DNA of 64,000 nt from Drosophila pseudoobscura (Eukaryota > Arthropoda > Insecta > Diptera > Drosophilidae), in NCBI RefSeq assembly GCF_009870125.1, contig NC_046681.1:7577001-7641000 (forward strand), in the 5' to 3' direction. Position numbers and translations under genes: made by a program. The notes under the pieces are model-generated. The model had not been told where the DNA came from. It worked only from the letters and a program-made list of their open reading frames with translations, and ran no database searches. Positions 1-14,579 of this stretch are shown piece after piece; positions within the stretch are counted from its first letter, which is position 1; every line of letters begins with the position of its first letter.

Positions 1-844
1 GGGTTTACAGAAGGGATATGAACCACATCCGGCGTCCATAATTTCTAACAGCATTTCACTACTCATTGCATTTGACCAAACATCAGCCATCGCCCCCCTC
101 TGCCCCTGCCCCTGCCCAAAAAGGAACCACCGTCGTCCTTGTCCTCCTGCTGACCGCAGGACCGAATGCCAGGGAAGGAGGAGGTATGGGGGGGGGAGGG
201 TAGGCAGGGGGCTGACCAATTTCGGGGGGCACTGCTAAAAATTGTTCAAAATTTGCATTTTATATTAACGGAAACAGTTGTTGCCTTGAGCACACACATG
301 TGCTCCCTGCTCCCCCCCCCCCCCTGCTACCCCCCCTCCTGTCTCCTGTCCGGCCTGTTACACAAAATTCTAAAACAAATTTGACGCGTTTATGCATGTA
401 AATTAAACAAATTTGATTTTAAATATCTTGTGGCAGAGGCAAAGCCAGAGAACATGCCATATGCCGGGAGACCAGCATCATAAATAAAATAAATTCCACA
501 AATTATGCCAGTCGAAAGGAAATCCCTCCGAGACAGGCCGGGATGAGAACGGACTTGGGCGAGAGCTCAAGTCACCGTATTCTATGCGGGCCTTGAACTT
601 GCGGTCCATTAATGTTGGCCATATTGGAATGCGAACCGACGAAACCCCCAAGAGAGCCGACCACTTGTTACGCTCCATTGGAGCTGCCCAATCTGGACCT
701 GGAATGAATCATGGCCTAAAGGGGGGGGGGGGGCCTAAAGGAGGGGAAATTTGGTTTTGGTAGGCTTTGCTTGGTTTTGGTTATTGATTAATTCAAGAGA
801 ACGTTTTGGTAATTAATGGCAGGGCAGGTATGTTGTGGCCTAGA
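1..844. other. Non-coding stretch
   Basis: No coding region could be supported. It contains a C13 run at 312-324 and a G13 run at 721-733. The G13 run is flanked on both sides by the direct repeat GGCCTAAAGG. The short open frames here are low-complexity or lack coding character. Confidence 0.6.
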
Positions 845-1350
845 TGTAAGAGGGAGTTGGGCAGGCAGGCCGAAGGAGCAGGGGCTAGCAACAGCAGAGT
901 AAAAGCAGTAACAGCACAGCAACAGTAGATGAAGCGGAGTAACAGCAGACAAACGGCAGTGACAACAGATAGAGAGCAGTAACAGAGGAGTAGCGGCAGA
1001 TCCACAGCAGATTAACAGCAGAGCAACAGCAGAACAATAATAGCAACAGCAGATCGACAGCAGAGTAACAACAGATTAACAGCGATAAACAGCAGTAACA
1101 GCAGATCAGAGTAACAGCAGATCTACTACAGAGTAGCAGCAGATTAACAGCAGATCAATAACAGTAACAGCAGATCGGCAGCAATGCAGCAGCAGAATAA
1201 CAGCCGCTGAGAGTAAAAGCAGACAAAAAGAAGAGCAACAGCAGAACAATAAAGTTAACAGTAGATCGACAGCAGTGGAACAGCAGAGTAGCAGAAGTAA
1301 CAGAAGATCAACACTCTGATGCAACAGAAACAGCAGCTGAACAGCAGATT
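845..1350. repeat. Degenerate ACAGCAGAT-type short tandem repeat block
   Basis: About 500 bp is built from variants of ACAGCAGATC, ACAGCAGAGTA and ATTAACAGC, a loose period of about 10-12 bp. The minus strand reads as leucine/cysteine-rich frames (for example 1106-1324), which are by-products of the repeat. There is no sign of splicing or of a conserved domain. It looks like an expanded and decayed minisatellite. Confidence 0.8.
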
Positions 1351-4300
1351 AAGAGAAATAACATATTGAGATTAACAGCAACAGAAGCTCGCCTTCTGCA
1401 GCAGAAAGAGAAGAAGAAGAACGGCAAAAGAAGTCGTAAAAAGCGAGTGTCGCAGCAGCCAGACGTAGCAGCAGATCTCAGCCCAGATAAGGCCGTCGCC
1501 TTAAAACCCTTTTGTTCTCCAAAAACAACAGACTACGGGGATAAAATATGAATAAACTATTTCTAAAGAATATTTTACATAGAAAAAGGAAAAGTGCAAA
1601 GATTTCTCTGTATAATTTCAGGCAGAATTTCTTGCTTTTGATACCGAATGAAATTTAAGGCGAAAGAAACTGCTTTGAAGGCATGGCAGCTCCCAGGAAG
1701 ATTTCCCAGAGATTACTCTTTAGATTTAATCGAATTCGAGGCAAAATTGAGCTCAAAGATTGCTGCTGCTGAAAATTTAGCTAAAAAGGACCTGTATATA
1801 ACCCCGCCTAAGGAAGCAAGGCCTTGCAACAGTTCTTCTTTGATCAACAAAACTCCACTTTGTGTGCCCCAAAAGTTGCAGCACACACTACAGTGTTTCT
1901 TTCTATTTAAACTATTTAATTTTCGTGCCGAAAATGGCCAGGCAAGTGGCAAGTGGCAGGAGGCAGGAGGCAGGAGGCAAGAGTGGAACAAAAACAAGTG
2001 ACGAAAAGTTCGCACGTGTCGGAGCATCGAGCCAAGGGATTATTGGCTAAATGTCGCAGCAGCAGCACCCGTTGCACACCTCGAACCACAGTGGAGACTG
2101 ACCCCCCCATGGGGTGGCCCAAACGGAGCATCAGAAGAAGTCAAACAAGGCGGCAGAGGGTGAGAACATTGTTGGCCGGCACTTAAAAGTCCATTAATGG
2201 CATTAAGCGGACATTCGGACATTGTGCACCACAATGTTGCCCCATTCTGGGGCAGATCGAGTCCGTCTCGCAGCTGGCAACTAGTTCAAGCCCAATCGGT
2301 GGATGGTTTTTGGCAAATTTAAGACTCGGCCGCGGCCCAAACATAATTTTGACGGTCTGCTCACGTTGTGCCGCGGATTTGCATGACAGGCAACACCGAA
2401 ATCTGACAATAGCACTGAAATTCACTGAATTTCAATGGCTGCAAAAGGCTCTCCAGGATGCGGTGGGTGGGACTCGTTTTGGGTGCTTCGATTTTGCGCC
2501 GCTGGGCTCTGAATTCACGGGTTTTCGGCCGGGAATAAAACGCACGAATGGCCCGCCAAAACAAAAATGACAATGGCAGGCAGCAAATTTTTGCAATTCC
2601 CAACAGCACTTCAACTTCCGGGGGCCCCTCCCCCCCTCTCTCTCTCTCCACGCCCCGTTGACAAAAGTTGTGGCACAGCCATTGAAAATGTGACTCCATT
2701 TGAGACTACGCTCGTACTCCCCTTCGGAGAGAGGGGATCGACCCAATGATACCCAAAATGTCGGTAAACTATGCCTGAATATTGTTGGGGGGGAGGAGCC
2801 CCAAAAAAAGGATTTCCAAATGTTGAATTCCACTTTAAGGCGGGAATCCAGGAAGGAGCATCTTTGGTTGATTTTTCAAGAATTATTTGTTGAAGAACTA
2901 TTTATACGAGTATATCCTATGTATCTTCCTTTTTTAGATCAAAAAACATTCAATTTTCATGTGGAATCAAACACCAACAACACATCCTTAAACCCACTCA
3001 AATTTGGGCATCAAATCGTATTTGTTTTTGCCACATTTTAGAGCCCGTGGAGTAATGGCCGTTGCACTTTTAAAGCGGCCCCCAAGCCCGTACAGGATCC
3101 GGACGGATACGGAGTGCTCGTCTCGCAGTGCCGCAATCAACTTGCAATCGAATGCAATCCAATGTGCCGATGTGTGTGTGGGTCCGGGTCCGGGTACGGG
3201 TACGGGTACGGGTCCGGGTATTGAGTGACTTGTTCTCTGGCTTCCCCATACTTCAGTCACTCTTTGAATGACATCCGCATTGCATTTGCATTTCGCAGAG
3301 CTCTCAATCAAATGTCTGGAACAAAGTGCTGTGCTGTTGGGGAAAAGTTCTACGGCTTTCGAGAGTACCCGGGCATCCCGGGCAGGGAGCAGTGGGAGAA
3401 ATGGCGATAGCGAAGCATTAGATGGACTCAAATTAGAATCGGAGCACGTCCCACGTCAAATCTCGATAAGGAGACGTAAATTCAATTCAAATACTGGGGA
3501 AAACCGAGAATCTGAGGGGCCCTAGGCCGTAATTAAAGCCACAGATACATATGTATCTGTGTATCTATGGGCAAGACTTGGATCATTGTTATGGAAAGCA
3601 TTTCTGTGGTTATATGTTGTGTATTTGAGAGAAATCATTGCGGTTTAATGCATAAAAATACAGAGCCGCAAATGCCAGCCGAATGCTGGGCAAATATTTA
3701 CAGAACTTTTGTTTGGATTTATTCGAGTGGAACTAATTGTGGGCGTTGAACTGCAAAAAAACTGCAAAAATAAATCATAAATTTGGTGACTGATGGATTT
3801 CCCTCCCCCTCCCCCTCCCCCTCCCCCTCTGCAGTGTCGCATTGAACTCCACTTTGAAAATTATTTAATTAAACTATCATCAGATAAATGGCAGCAGAGA
3901 GAAGCACTCTCTTTCGTGTCTGTGGGAAATTAATTTCCACATTTTTCCCGCGGGGAAAGCCATGAAGCCAGAAGACATTCGCGTGTCTGCGGGCCATTTG
4001 TTGTTTTCGCGGAAAACAAAGAAAGCGTCGGGAAATTTAACACTTACCAAAAAGTCACATGAGACCCGGAGAGGGGGTGGTGCAAGGGGGGGGCAAAGGT
4101 CAGATATGTTCTAGAGGGAGATTTCGGGCCAAAATCTAATTAACACGTGCTCTCAGAGCCCCCCCCCCCCCCTCTCTCCGGGCGGAGGAATATTACAATT
4201 TAAAAAATAATTATGAAAATGTCGGAAAATGTTATGAAAACCGCTGGAAGGCAGCTCTCGGAAGGCCCTAAATGTTAATGAACATTATAAAAACAATTGC

Positions 4301-5040
4301 AAGTAATTATAATTTGAATGATAATAGCGCAACTTCTTAATCCCCGACGGTAATTTTTATAGCTCCTCGTTACCCCGTCCCCCGCTCCCCCGCTCCCCCC
4401 CCATTCGGTGGAGACAAAAGCGGCGGAGAGCGCGAAAAATGCATATTCAAAAGGAAGACGAAAGGAAAACACCACCAGGAGCTCCCCTCCTCTCCGCTCC
4501 CCTCCTCTCTCGTGGTAATTACATTTCTTAAGCGAAACGAAACGAAATGAAAACTCAAAAAGAAGCGCGAAAGCCGATCTGAATCAAAGATAGGGGGAGC
4601 AGGGAAGGGAGGAGAGAAGGGAGGAGCAGGGACGGAGGGACATCTGGATTACTCTCGAGCTTTACTCGGAGTTCCTGAGTGCCAGAGCCTGACCTGAATT
4701 GGTCAAAATAAGCCTTGGCTATGGGAAAAGATAGATCATAAAATATTTGTAAATCTACAATTTTACTCCCTTTACCATTCTATGAAGGAGAATGGGAGAA
4801 AGGAGACAGTAAACCTTACTGAAATTATTATTTTTTCGCTTTCTAATAAATGTAAAAATTAAATTTTAATATTTGTTAATATATTAATATTAATTTAATT
4901 TAATATTAGTTAATTTGCCTTAAAAAAATTAATTAGTTTTAATGCTTTTATTCTAGTGACCAAGAAAAAGTACTTTATTTAACAAAGCTTTAAGAAACTT
5001 TTTAAAAAACTATTATTTTACTAAATTCTCTACTTGAAAA
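1351..5040. other. Non-coding stretch with simple repeats
   Basis: No gene was recognised. The stretch holds a GGGTCC/GGGTAC hexamer run (3181-3220), a CCCTCC-type pyrimidine run near 3800-3830, a C14 run (4159-4172) and purine-rich GGGAGGAG tracts near 4590-4640. The tail (4840-5040) is AT-rich. Confidence 0.55.
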
Positions 5041-5990
5041 ATCATAAAGGTTAGGTTAGGTTGTTCATAAAACAACCAAATCAATTTTTTTTCAATTCTT
5101 GAAAAATAAAAAATGCAATATTGGGTGCGTCTAACCTACTGACGAGCAGTGTATCTACAGTGGCGGGCACGTGTGGATACATGTTTATCACTTTTCACTT
5201 TAAGCGCCTGTAAAATCTTTTGAAATTAATCAATCCTTGTGATTTTTTTTTTAAAGATTCATTAATTTATTGAGAATGAAAAAAGACAACAATTTTAATT
5301 CAAAGAGATCCTTTTCCTTAGGAGAATTTAATTTGTATAAAAAAAAAGAGCATGTATCATCTTTTGCACGTTGCATATTTTTGTACTTTAATAATTTTTT
5401 AATAATATTTTTTCCAAAGGGCCTTAGTTTTTATCATATTCCGAATAACTATTGGCATACTCTCGACTAAATTTAGAGATAGATGTAGATGCTTTGTACA
5501 TACAGATCCATGAAATTGGAAGCTCTTAAGAAACGCAGTGTGCCAGCAATTTTATGCGAGAAATTTAAGACCATTTTAGGTTTAAAAAATTGCAAAAAAT
5601 AATGCATTAAGGTCAGGCCTTTAAAAATTAGACAGTCTTATGAATTGATGAATTTATTGTATAAAAATATTTTTCTTTTAAAAGTCGCGATGGAAGAGCT
5701 CTTAAAACAGCCGAAAACAGTACAGTTAATGCAGTGCAAAAAACACTTAAATCCGACACTGTCTGTATTCTGTACGTATACGAAAATGGATTGAAAATTA
5801 CTTATACACGATAGCCTAGCCTATCCACCAGAAAAGGATAGGAATCGAGGTCTCCCATCTGTCGAAAAATCCTACCGTTCGAAGGGTTCTCCGTAGATGT
5901 GTTGAGTGGGAAAAGGTCAGTGATGCCATTAAAAACCTATCGATAAAGCATTTACAAAGTCCTAAAACCACTGAAAATAGCAGATATATT
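5041..5990. mobile_element. AT-rich stretch, possible decayed Tc1/mariner-like fragment
   Basis: ACAGTGGCGGGC near 5158 and ATCCGACACTGT near 5751 form an imperfect inverted pair of the ACAGTG-YCGG kind seen at Tc1/mariner ends. They enclose about 600 bp of AT-rich DNA. No transposase frame survives and the expected TA target duplication is clean only on the left. This may be a chance pairing in AT-rich DNA. Confidence 0.2.
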
Positions 5991-8340
5991 TTTGTGGGAA
6001 TTTATTTTACAATTTTCGCATTTAAGCGTGAAATAAAAAGCATTCTGTTGAATTTCGGAAGACACAGAAGGCAGAAAAAAAAGGGCTGTTGTGGCTGGTA
6101 TTTGTTAAAGTAGTTTTTGGAGCCCTAGAAAGGCGGTTAGGTCTGCAACCAGAAAGCAGAACCAGGGGAAAACATAGCAAAATATGAGCCATAGGAGGGG
6201 CCCCAAAATATCCAAAATAATAGGTATTAAAACTGTCACTCTTCTCGCGGGTTTGAAAGGTTCTTGAAACCAACTTTGGAGGGTGAAAAGTCTCAGGAGT
6301 CGACTTGAAGCACTAGAACCAGAAGCAGGAGCCTTAGGAGCAATCCTGGTTACTTTAGTCCCGCGATTCGTGCTCTCTGGGAAGGGCAGGCTTGCAGACC
6401 CGTAGCTGAAAAGTCTCTACCATGTATATGGCTTATGCTTTGGTGTGTGTCTGTCCATTTATCGGATATGCAATACCTACAAATACCCATAATTAATCTG
6501 TGCTGCCTTGGCTCTCTCGTTTCCGTCGAAGAGGCATCATGAAAATGAATTCTAATTTGTAGTTTCGCCCAGAGTAAACCGCACGCCCACGCCCCACGCC
6601 CCACACCCCACGCCCCACGCTGGACGTGAAGCTCATCAAGTTTTGGCCACTTTGCAGCTAATTACTCAGAGGGGGGTAGAGGGGTAGAGGGGGTGGGGGG
6701 GGGTAGAATCGAGAACGAAGAAATTTGCTGCGAAAAATCAAACAACGGAATTGCTACTTGCCATTTCTCGTCACGTTCAAAACTTAATTAGTACATCAGG
6801 CTATCAGCGAGGCAGAGGCTGGGGCCGAGGCCTTCACTGGAGCTGGCACTGGCACTGGGGGGCCGATGCTGGGGCCTGTCATAAGGACGTCATGTTTCTT
6901 AATTAGTTCTTTGTTATCATAACTTTGCGGAACAGCAGGATCCACAGGGTCCTGCCTGGGCCTGGGCTTGAAGAGCCTTCGCTTGCATTTAAATCTAACC
7001 TTCATAAATGGATGCTTTACCTTGAATCTCTGCCCCCCTGCCGCCTCCTCCCAGATCACTTCCAATGCGGATTGTCAGTGGCCCTCGGGGGGGCTCCATG
7101 TACTATATTTTTTGGGGTTTCTGGGGCATCTTGGCATGCCGCACACGTAGCAGATTTCCGCACGAATTCGCAAAGCAACTCTTGATCCCTTTGACTCCGT
7201 CGGCGACATGTTTTCCCTGCCATTCTCTTTGATGTTTACAAATTACACCGAAAGTTGGCAAACAAATTTTCTTATTCACTTTTTCCCCCACTGCACACAC
7301 AATGAAATGGCCAAAAGCCGCACTACTACCAGGGGGGGTGGAGAGGGCTGGGGGGGGTCATGCCATGTGGAATGCCAAAGTGAAATTGCGACCGAGAGAG
7401 AGAGAGAGAGAGTGCATTCCTGAGCGTTGGCCAAATACGAAGATACAAAGATACAAAGATACGTAGGATACGAAAACTTTGGGGCGGCTTTTGAAATCGA
7501 TTTGGCAATTGGATTTGTTCAAGATTTGATGCTCCAAAGCCAACGGATACGATACTCGTGCCATACGATATATCTGGCATTCATCGCTCTCTCGGAAAAA
7601 ACTAAAACAAAACTTTTTTTTAAAATTTCTCCAATTATATTTTTACGCTATGGAAAGTTTGATGATTTTTCCAGCCAGAGTCGTACGTTCGTACGTATGT
7701 TGATCTGTAGCCACCGCCCCCCGCCCCAACCCCTCCCCCCACTGCCACACAAAAAGGCGTAAACTTTCTGCTCCAGTGTGCGTGTGTGTGTGTGTGGCAG
7801 GGTGGGCCTTTGTGGGCCGGGCCGCCTGTGCAAACAACAACGATAAAAACATCTTGAGGTCTAAGGATGAGCAAACTTTTTGTTCACTCATTCATAAGTT
7901 TTTAATTAAATTGACGTCACATTTTTTTATTTCTCTCTCTTTTTTTTGTGTGTGCTTTTTGTTTGCTCCAAACAGAGAGAGAGCGTTCTTTTTCTTTTTA
8001 ATGATGCCCCGAGACCCAGATAACCCTTCAGAAAGGAAAGTTAATAGTTTTCCATGTAGGAAAGATCAATGGGATAAAAGGATGAGGCCGGCTCTAAGGG
8101 GGGACCTTAATTTATCTGTCTTTAGATTATTAAAAGGATAAAATATAGGCACAGACATTGGCTTACCTTTCATCCACTTGAAAGAGCATTTCTTTATTGA
8201 GGGTGTGCCGGCGCCTGGAAAATAGAAATACAATTTATTAATGATTTTTTATTGAAGATTGTTTCAAGGCAGTCGCACCGAAAGGACTATCAAGCTCTTC
8301 AGAGAAAACTAATTCCTTGGCTTTGGACCTTAAAAATAAA
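5991..8340. other. Non-coding stretch with microsatellites
   Basis: No gene was recognised. Visible elements are CGCCCCAC-type repeats near 6580-6620, G-rich tracts near 6670-6710, a GGCACT repeat near 6845, a GA microsatellite (7394-7413) and a GT microsatellite (about 7774-7797). Confidence 0.55.
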
Positions 8341-8830
8341 ACAATCAGTATTTTAAAATAAAAAAATTAAATTAAAAAAAATAAATATGCTACATTATAT
8401 TTTATATTGATATTGATATTCTATATATTCTATATTGTATTTTATATCTATATTATATTTATATTATACTTTCTATTTTTATTATATTTTAGATTTATTT
8501 AATATATATTTTTTATTATTTATATTATTATATTATTATTTTTATATTGATATATATTTTATATATAAAACAATTAATATTTTAAAAAAAATTTTTAAAT
8601 AAAAAATAAAAATAAAAAATTAAATATTCTACATTAAATTTTATATTGATATTTATATTCTGTATTGTATTATATATTTATATTATATTTTATATTTATA
8701 TTATATTTTAGATTTGTTTTATATTTATTTTCATATTATATTTTTTATATTTATATTATATTTTATTTCGCTATTTTGTATTTATGTTATATTTTAAATA
8801 TAATTAAACCAATAAATATTAAATAAATAT
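8341..8830. repeat. AT-only simple-sequence block
   Basis: Nearly 500 bp is composed almost wholly of TATATTTTATATT-like words. A phrase resembling TATTTTATATTGATAT occurs once near 8398 and again near 8638, which suggests internal duplication of about 240 bp. Confidence 0.75.
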
Positions 8831-11800
8831 TATTATCACCAAAATGTATTTCTAAAACCAAAAATATTGAAATTTTGTTGGAAATGCATGGATTATCTTT
8901 TTAAGCATTCAATTGGTATATTTAATTCTTCTGAACCCCAAAAATAAAAACAAAATTCTTTATTTTCGGTCCTTGGTTATATCAAAGGTTTTTTTCTTAG
9001 CCAGTGAAAATAATATAAATTTGACAAGACCATGGATGGAATTATACGACGAGACCACCTTTTATAATTAGATCATGGGAAAGACTGAGAACCCAACGAT
9101 TTAAGGGTTGAAATGGACGTCCAACAAGGCGGGTATTAGTGCGAGCGGGACGGCTATGTTAGCCGCTCTCCTTCTGTTTCTCTACTTATTCGATTTCCGA
9201 AGGTTTTCCAGGAGGAAATACGAAAACAAAGTGTAAAAATGCATTTCCATAAGTGATCGAAATCGATTAATATAGAGCTCGTTCTTTTCTGTTTATAAAT
9301 CAGAGTCAGGGAGCTACCCAATTCCTCCAGTTTCCAAAGAGAAAAGAAGGTAACGATTGGAGCGTTAGGATCGTTGGACCCTTCATTCCTCCGAGTTCCG
9401 AGAGTTTTGGGGCAGAATCACGAGTCCCTGATATCACTGCCACTTCAGAATCACGTTGACGTTGATGTCCTTCATCCTTCCGTTCCCCTTCTTCAGAAAG
9501 TTGAAGGTTTTCCTTCTTCACTTTCAGGCGATGGTCACGAAAGACTTTTCCATGCCTCGAATTGGCAAAATATTCGTCAAAAAACGCGGATCTGTGCCGC
9601 AATCTTAATTGTTTGTTGGTTGTCGCTTCTGCTGTTTGCTTAATGGTTGGATAAGCGTTTCGTTTTGTTCAATTGAATGGTGGCTTCAGGGGAAAACTAA
9701 TTGCACGCGATGCTTACACGAAAGCTGAAGCAAATTTCGATGGGGCCACGCCCTGGCCCAGACAAGGACAAGGGCGAGGGGCGAGGAGAAGGGCAAGGGC
9801 GAGCAATTAAAGCTAAGAAAATAAAGGTAAATGTTTTTGGCACCCCGTGCCGAACGAGGCGTTAAAAGTGATTATTTACACAGCTCCAGGGATGAGAAAG
9901 AGGCCTGTGAGATTCAGTATTATTTCTGGATAGTTCTCAGCGGCAAACCCCCCAATCGAAGAGGCTGCAAAGCCTCCTCCTCTCTTTAAAATGTGGAATT
10001 GAGCAGCCACATTCGTCGAAATGCGGCTCGCGAGTTGACAGCGAAAAACGCAGTCCGTGACATGACACAGGCCAAGGGGATTCGAAGGCTCCACTCCGTG
10101 CAGAGCAGCGGGAGAGAGTGCCAGTGCCAGTGCCCCTCCCCCTCCCCCACCCAGCGGCGGCTCAATTGTCAGTGCCATCAATCACGTGATTGACATTTTG
10201 GGTTAGCATTTCGAGAGCGGCATCGAGCACTGCCAGAGCGTGGCTGTAATTGATGCCGAATGCCAGTGAGCCCCCCCAAAGCCCCCCATTTTAAAAAGAA
10301 CGATGCACTCGAGCCGCGCAGGGGGGGGGGGGGGGGCGCGGGGGAATTTAGTAACATAACCGGATTTCAAATTTGCCCAAATGCAAAGTATTTTCGAGTT
10401 CCAGCTGAAATCCCATCATGCTGCCAATGGCCATGGTCCCGGGTCCGGGTCCGGGTCCGGCTACTTCCAAAGCCCGGACAAAAGCGAAAAGCCAAAAGAA
10501 AAGGCAGCCAACAATGGAGGAAAATAAAGAAAAGCTCTCCCACACACACACACAGCGAACGAAACAAGCCCGAAACCGTATGGCCAAAACGGATAAGCTT
10601 CCCATGGGGACCAGCCCCACCACCCCCCGACAGCCCCCCCGCCAGCCCCCCACCTATAGGAAATGGCATTACCATTGCCCCGTCCCCACATCCTTCCGGG
10701 CCTGCGAAAGAAAGTTTCTGGGGGGGAGTGGGGGGCGTGGGGGCGCATCCTCTGGGTGACTCAAATAAAATTTGTTGATTTTATTGAAAAGTGATGATGT
10801 GTCAAATTTTTTATCGCATTACCAGAGCGCGGCTCTTATTTTGCTTTTAACCTTGCCCGCCATTTGCATAAAATTCGCATTGAATAGACACATTAGCATT
10901 CTTAATGGCGTGACCGCTGGAAGTCATTTTGGGTCCCCCCCCCGTTGGCCAGGGGCCAGGGGTCAGCCCCCGGAGTCCGCCTGCAAATTTATCAATGCCG
11001 AACACGTTTGGGTCCGAGAGAGCCCGGCTCAAGCCGAAGCCCATTCACTGGAGCGACAAGTGAGCAATATGTCTGCCTGGATCGGTTCTCGTCGGGGCTT
11101 GGGGCTTGGGGGCTCCTCCCGGCTTGCTCTGATTTTTAAGACAAATTGAACAGCGTGTCAAATGGTTCGTCTCGAGTTCAACTTTTTGCTTGTCTAGTCT
11201 CAGGGATAGTTGAATGAATTATGTGCTCAAGGAATTTGCAGGGCGAGGAGGGCGAGGAGGGCGGGGAAGGCGAGGATGGCGGGGAGGGCGAGGAGGGCGG
11301 GGAGGGCCAGGACAAATACATACTCGATAAGTGCTGATAGCTGGGTGGATATATCCATATTTTACTGGCTTAAGGCATCATTTGTATCTACTACTAAAAG
11401 TAGTAGAATAATACTACTATCCGAGGTGTGGGCTCCGAGCTGCTCCTCCATCTTGACCTATTGACCTAAACATTTTCCAGTTTCAGAGCAATGTAGGTCT
11501 CTTAAGGGTCCATATATGTGCTTTTTGGACAGCGGAAAACACCGACTAAAGATAGTTTCACCTAAAAATTACCTGAATAATATTTTAATCCAAAGAAAAT
11601 TGAAATATAAATGCCTTTGGAAGTTCCCTGGCATGACTTCGGCAGGAATGTGTTTAAAACCCTTAATGAAACCCCAGCGGAATGGCAGAACCCCCATCCT
11701 GGGGGTCCACTTCCTTGGTGGATCCTAGAAACAGACCCTGTGGATTGTAACCCCCATCTAAGAGAGGTTTGCTATCCCTATAATACATTATTTCCAATCT

Positions 11801-13662
11801 CGAATATGTAGAAGGTATTGGTTTACCCTTCCCTGCTTTAACTTCCGCTTGAAGACTGCCGAATGTGGGGAATCGAAGGGCACTCCCCCTTGTGGCTTTA
11901 CTCCCATTTACAGAAGAGTCTTTCGGAGATCTCTCTGTTGCTGAACATCTCCTTCACGTAGTTCTGATCGCCTAGGAATCCGAAAGAATCTGCTTCTTTG
12001 TGGAATTGAGTGGAAAGATGAACTGAAAGACGTGTACTTCCTCCCTGGCACAAAAAACTATCATCTTCCAGCCGCGAAACAATTGTCTAACGAGGTTCTC
12101 CTTTTTAACAAGGAATAAACGATAGATCTAAAGGATTTTAAGCCATTGCTTCTGTTTAATTTTCAATTCTGTTTTAATCCAATTAAAATAATCATTATTA
12201 CCCACGAATATCCCCTTAAAATCCTCCTTAAATATTTTTCTAGCTAGATGTTTCCTCCTCAACTTCCTTAATAATATTTGTTGTACCCACGAGCCCGGGG
12301 AAATCTCTCTGTGTGAAATGCTCTTCTAGCCCGGTTTCTAGCCAAATGAGAAGAAATGCGTTTGCATTAGGGCGCATCGCATGCCGGCCATAAATAACAT
12401 GACGTTTCATTAGCCCGGCCAAATGAAAACCTATGTGTGATCCGATCCCATCCGGCCGGCCGGGGACAATCACGCGCCGTAGTGGAGTCGTTCCGGGGGA
12501 AATTCCAGTTACTAATGCTACTGCTGTTTGGGTCCTGCCTGGCCTGCTCCTGGCAGCTGTCGGCGCAGGTGTTTTAATCGCACGGCCAGGACCCGTACCC
12601 GTACCCGGACCCGCCGCAAAGCGTATAAATTTTCATTTCCATTTTCATGGCTCAACGCACGAAACGCAGGAGGAGGCAGGAGTAAGGAGTAAGGAGTCCG
12701 GGGGTCAACAGCGACAACACCGGCAACGACTACGTTTTGCCATTTGCCTTTGTCGCTTTTTATTGCCGGCACTTCATTTGTTGCGCAATTCGGGCCCCTC
12801 CCCTCCCCCCCTGTACGGCCCCCCACCCCCAAAAAGTACTCATAAACCGACTGCGGTGGGGGGTGCGGTGGGGTCTCGGACCTCTTTGGGTTAGGCGGCC
12901 GCAAAAAGTTAATTAGAATTAATGCGCGGGGCGGCCCAGAGAATCGCATTTGCCTGCAGCCTGCCCTGCCCCGCCCTGCCCTGCCCTGCCCTGCCCTCTC
13001 TCTCTTTCCCCTGAACAAACAAGTCTGTATGTATGTATATGTTTCTATTTAAATGTCAATGGTTTTGCTGCAAAGAGAGCGAAAACCCAAATGGTGTGCA
13101 ATAATCATTCCTGAGTGCGAAACAGGCTCACGTAGTCGTCATCGTGACGCTTTAGAGGAGAGCGGAATGGGTGGGGGAGGGGGGGAGGACGAGCAAGAGC
13201 AAAAGCAAAATATTAAAACCCAACATCCGACGGCAAAGTCACGAAGCGACAGCAGCAGCCGCCGCCGCAACAACAGCAAAAGCGACAGAAACAACAATGC
13301 TAAGCAAATAGACAAAGTAATGAAAAAATGCGCTCGATCCCTCGCCTTCGTCAAGGGAAGTGCCGACCGATTGATACCCAGCAAGAGAGTTCCTTTGGTA
13401 TAAATTCCTCATTTCTTGGGGTTTTTATTGGTAGTCCCAACCAGGAAATCTTTTTAGATGGTATCAAAAATCCCCAAAATCCATCAGCCAGGGTATGTAT
13501 ATCGACAAAAACAAACACACAAAAAGTTTTTCTTTCAGGAATAACAAAAAAAAAAAAAAAAAAAAACTCATCAGCCGGAATGGAGGTCGCCACGGGTGCA
13601 GTAAACGTGGCTAATGAATGCTTTTGGCCCAGTCCTGATGGTGGCTCTGTGTTTAATTTAAT

Positions 13663-13701
<39 letters not shown>

Positions 13702-14579
13702 ACCCCCAGAGCAGAGACAACACGGACATATGTAGACCTCCTCCATACACATGTACATACAATACAAGAGGAGATGGCATCTGTTTGTGTGTGTGTGTTT
13801 GTACTGTACTATATTGAACAAATAAATTTGAAATGTTGACAACATTTTGCTGTTTTGCTGTTTGTTCATAAACGAGGCCATCGTCACCTGTGGGAGCTCA
13901 CGTGCCCACAACAGATCCGCCCGAACCATCCCTGAGACAGCCGTCGGCAATAAAAACTTGAAGCGATACGAGAATGTTGTAGCCACTCTGCCCCGTGGGG
14001 GCTACACACGCATAAAAAAAAGGAAAAGGAAAACTTTCATACCAGCACATGACCATATAATCGTACTCGCACTCTCACCCCCCCCGGCACATACCAGATA
14101 CAGTCCAACCCCCACCCAACCCATTTCAATGCAATAAACTGCCATGTAAAATCCCAGAAACTTTCATTTGCAATTTGCTTAAAGTTTATGCAATAAATGC
14201 GCTGTAATAAAAAATTCAGCCAGGTGAATAGACAATAATAAACCAAGAGCAATGGACAAAGTACAAAGTTGTTCCACAGACATGTTCCAGGAAAAACATG
14301 GGAGACCATTGTACAGCTATAGAAATATCCACTTTAAGGGAAACAATGACCTGCAGGGTACACACTGCACTGTATTTCGGACAAAATTCCAACATATGTA
14401 CATATTTATCCCCCCACCAGCTTATGCAGAACAGAACACATGCAAAGCAACCTTCCTTTACCTACTTTTTTCCCCAATAAACCCTTCATTGGGATATTTA
14501 CTTTCATCAGGAATTTGTATTATAATTATTGTGAATAAAATTCTTTGTAAACTCAAACACTGACATTTTCACTCACTTT
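8831..14579. other. Non-coding stretch, simple repeats only
   Basis: No gene could be supported. It contains a G16 run (10321-10336), GGGTCC repeats (10440-10460), a GGCGAGGAGG-like purine repeat (11241-11308), CCCGTA hexamers (12589-12612), a CCCTG pentamer run (about 12961-12997), an A21 run (13546-13566) and an AC microsatellite (about 13668-13699). A few open frames of 80-210 codons span these repeats and are not credible genes. Confidence 0.55.

Noticed and set aside
1106-1324. Leu/Cys-rich minus-strand open frame
   Set aside because: It is a translation of the ACAGCAGAT repeat block, with no start context or splicing evidence.
5817-5900. Short stretch reminiscent of a Tc1-type transposase DNA-binding region
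   Set aside because: Only a few residues resemble the family in one frame and stops follow soon. Kept only as a low-confidence mobile-element remnant.
9306-9643. Charged 98-codon minus-strand frame and overlapping 89-codon plus-strand frame
   Set aside because: The minus-strand frame has a somewhat protein-like composition, but both strands are open at once, no splice partner was found and no family is recognised. Not enough to call a gene.
13351-13986. 211-codon minus-strand open frame
   Set aside because: It runs through an AC microsatellite and an A21 run (polyphenylalanine) and lacks any coherent domain.
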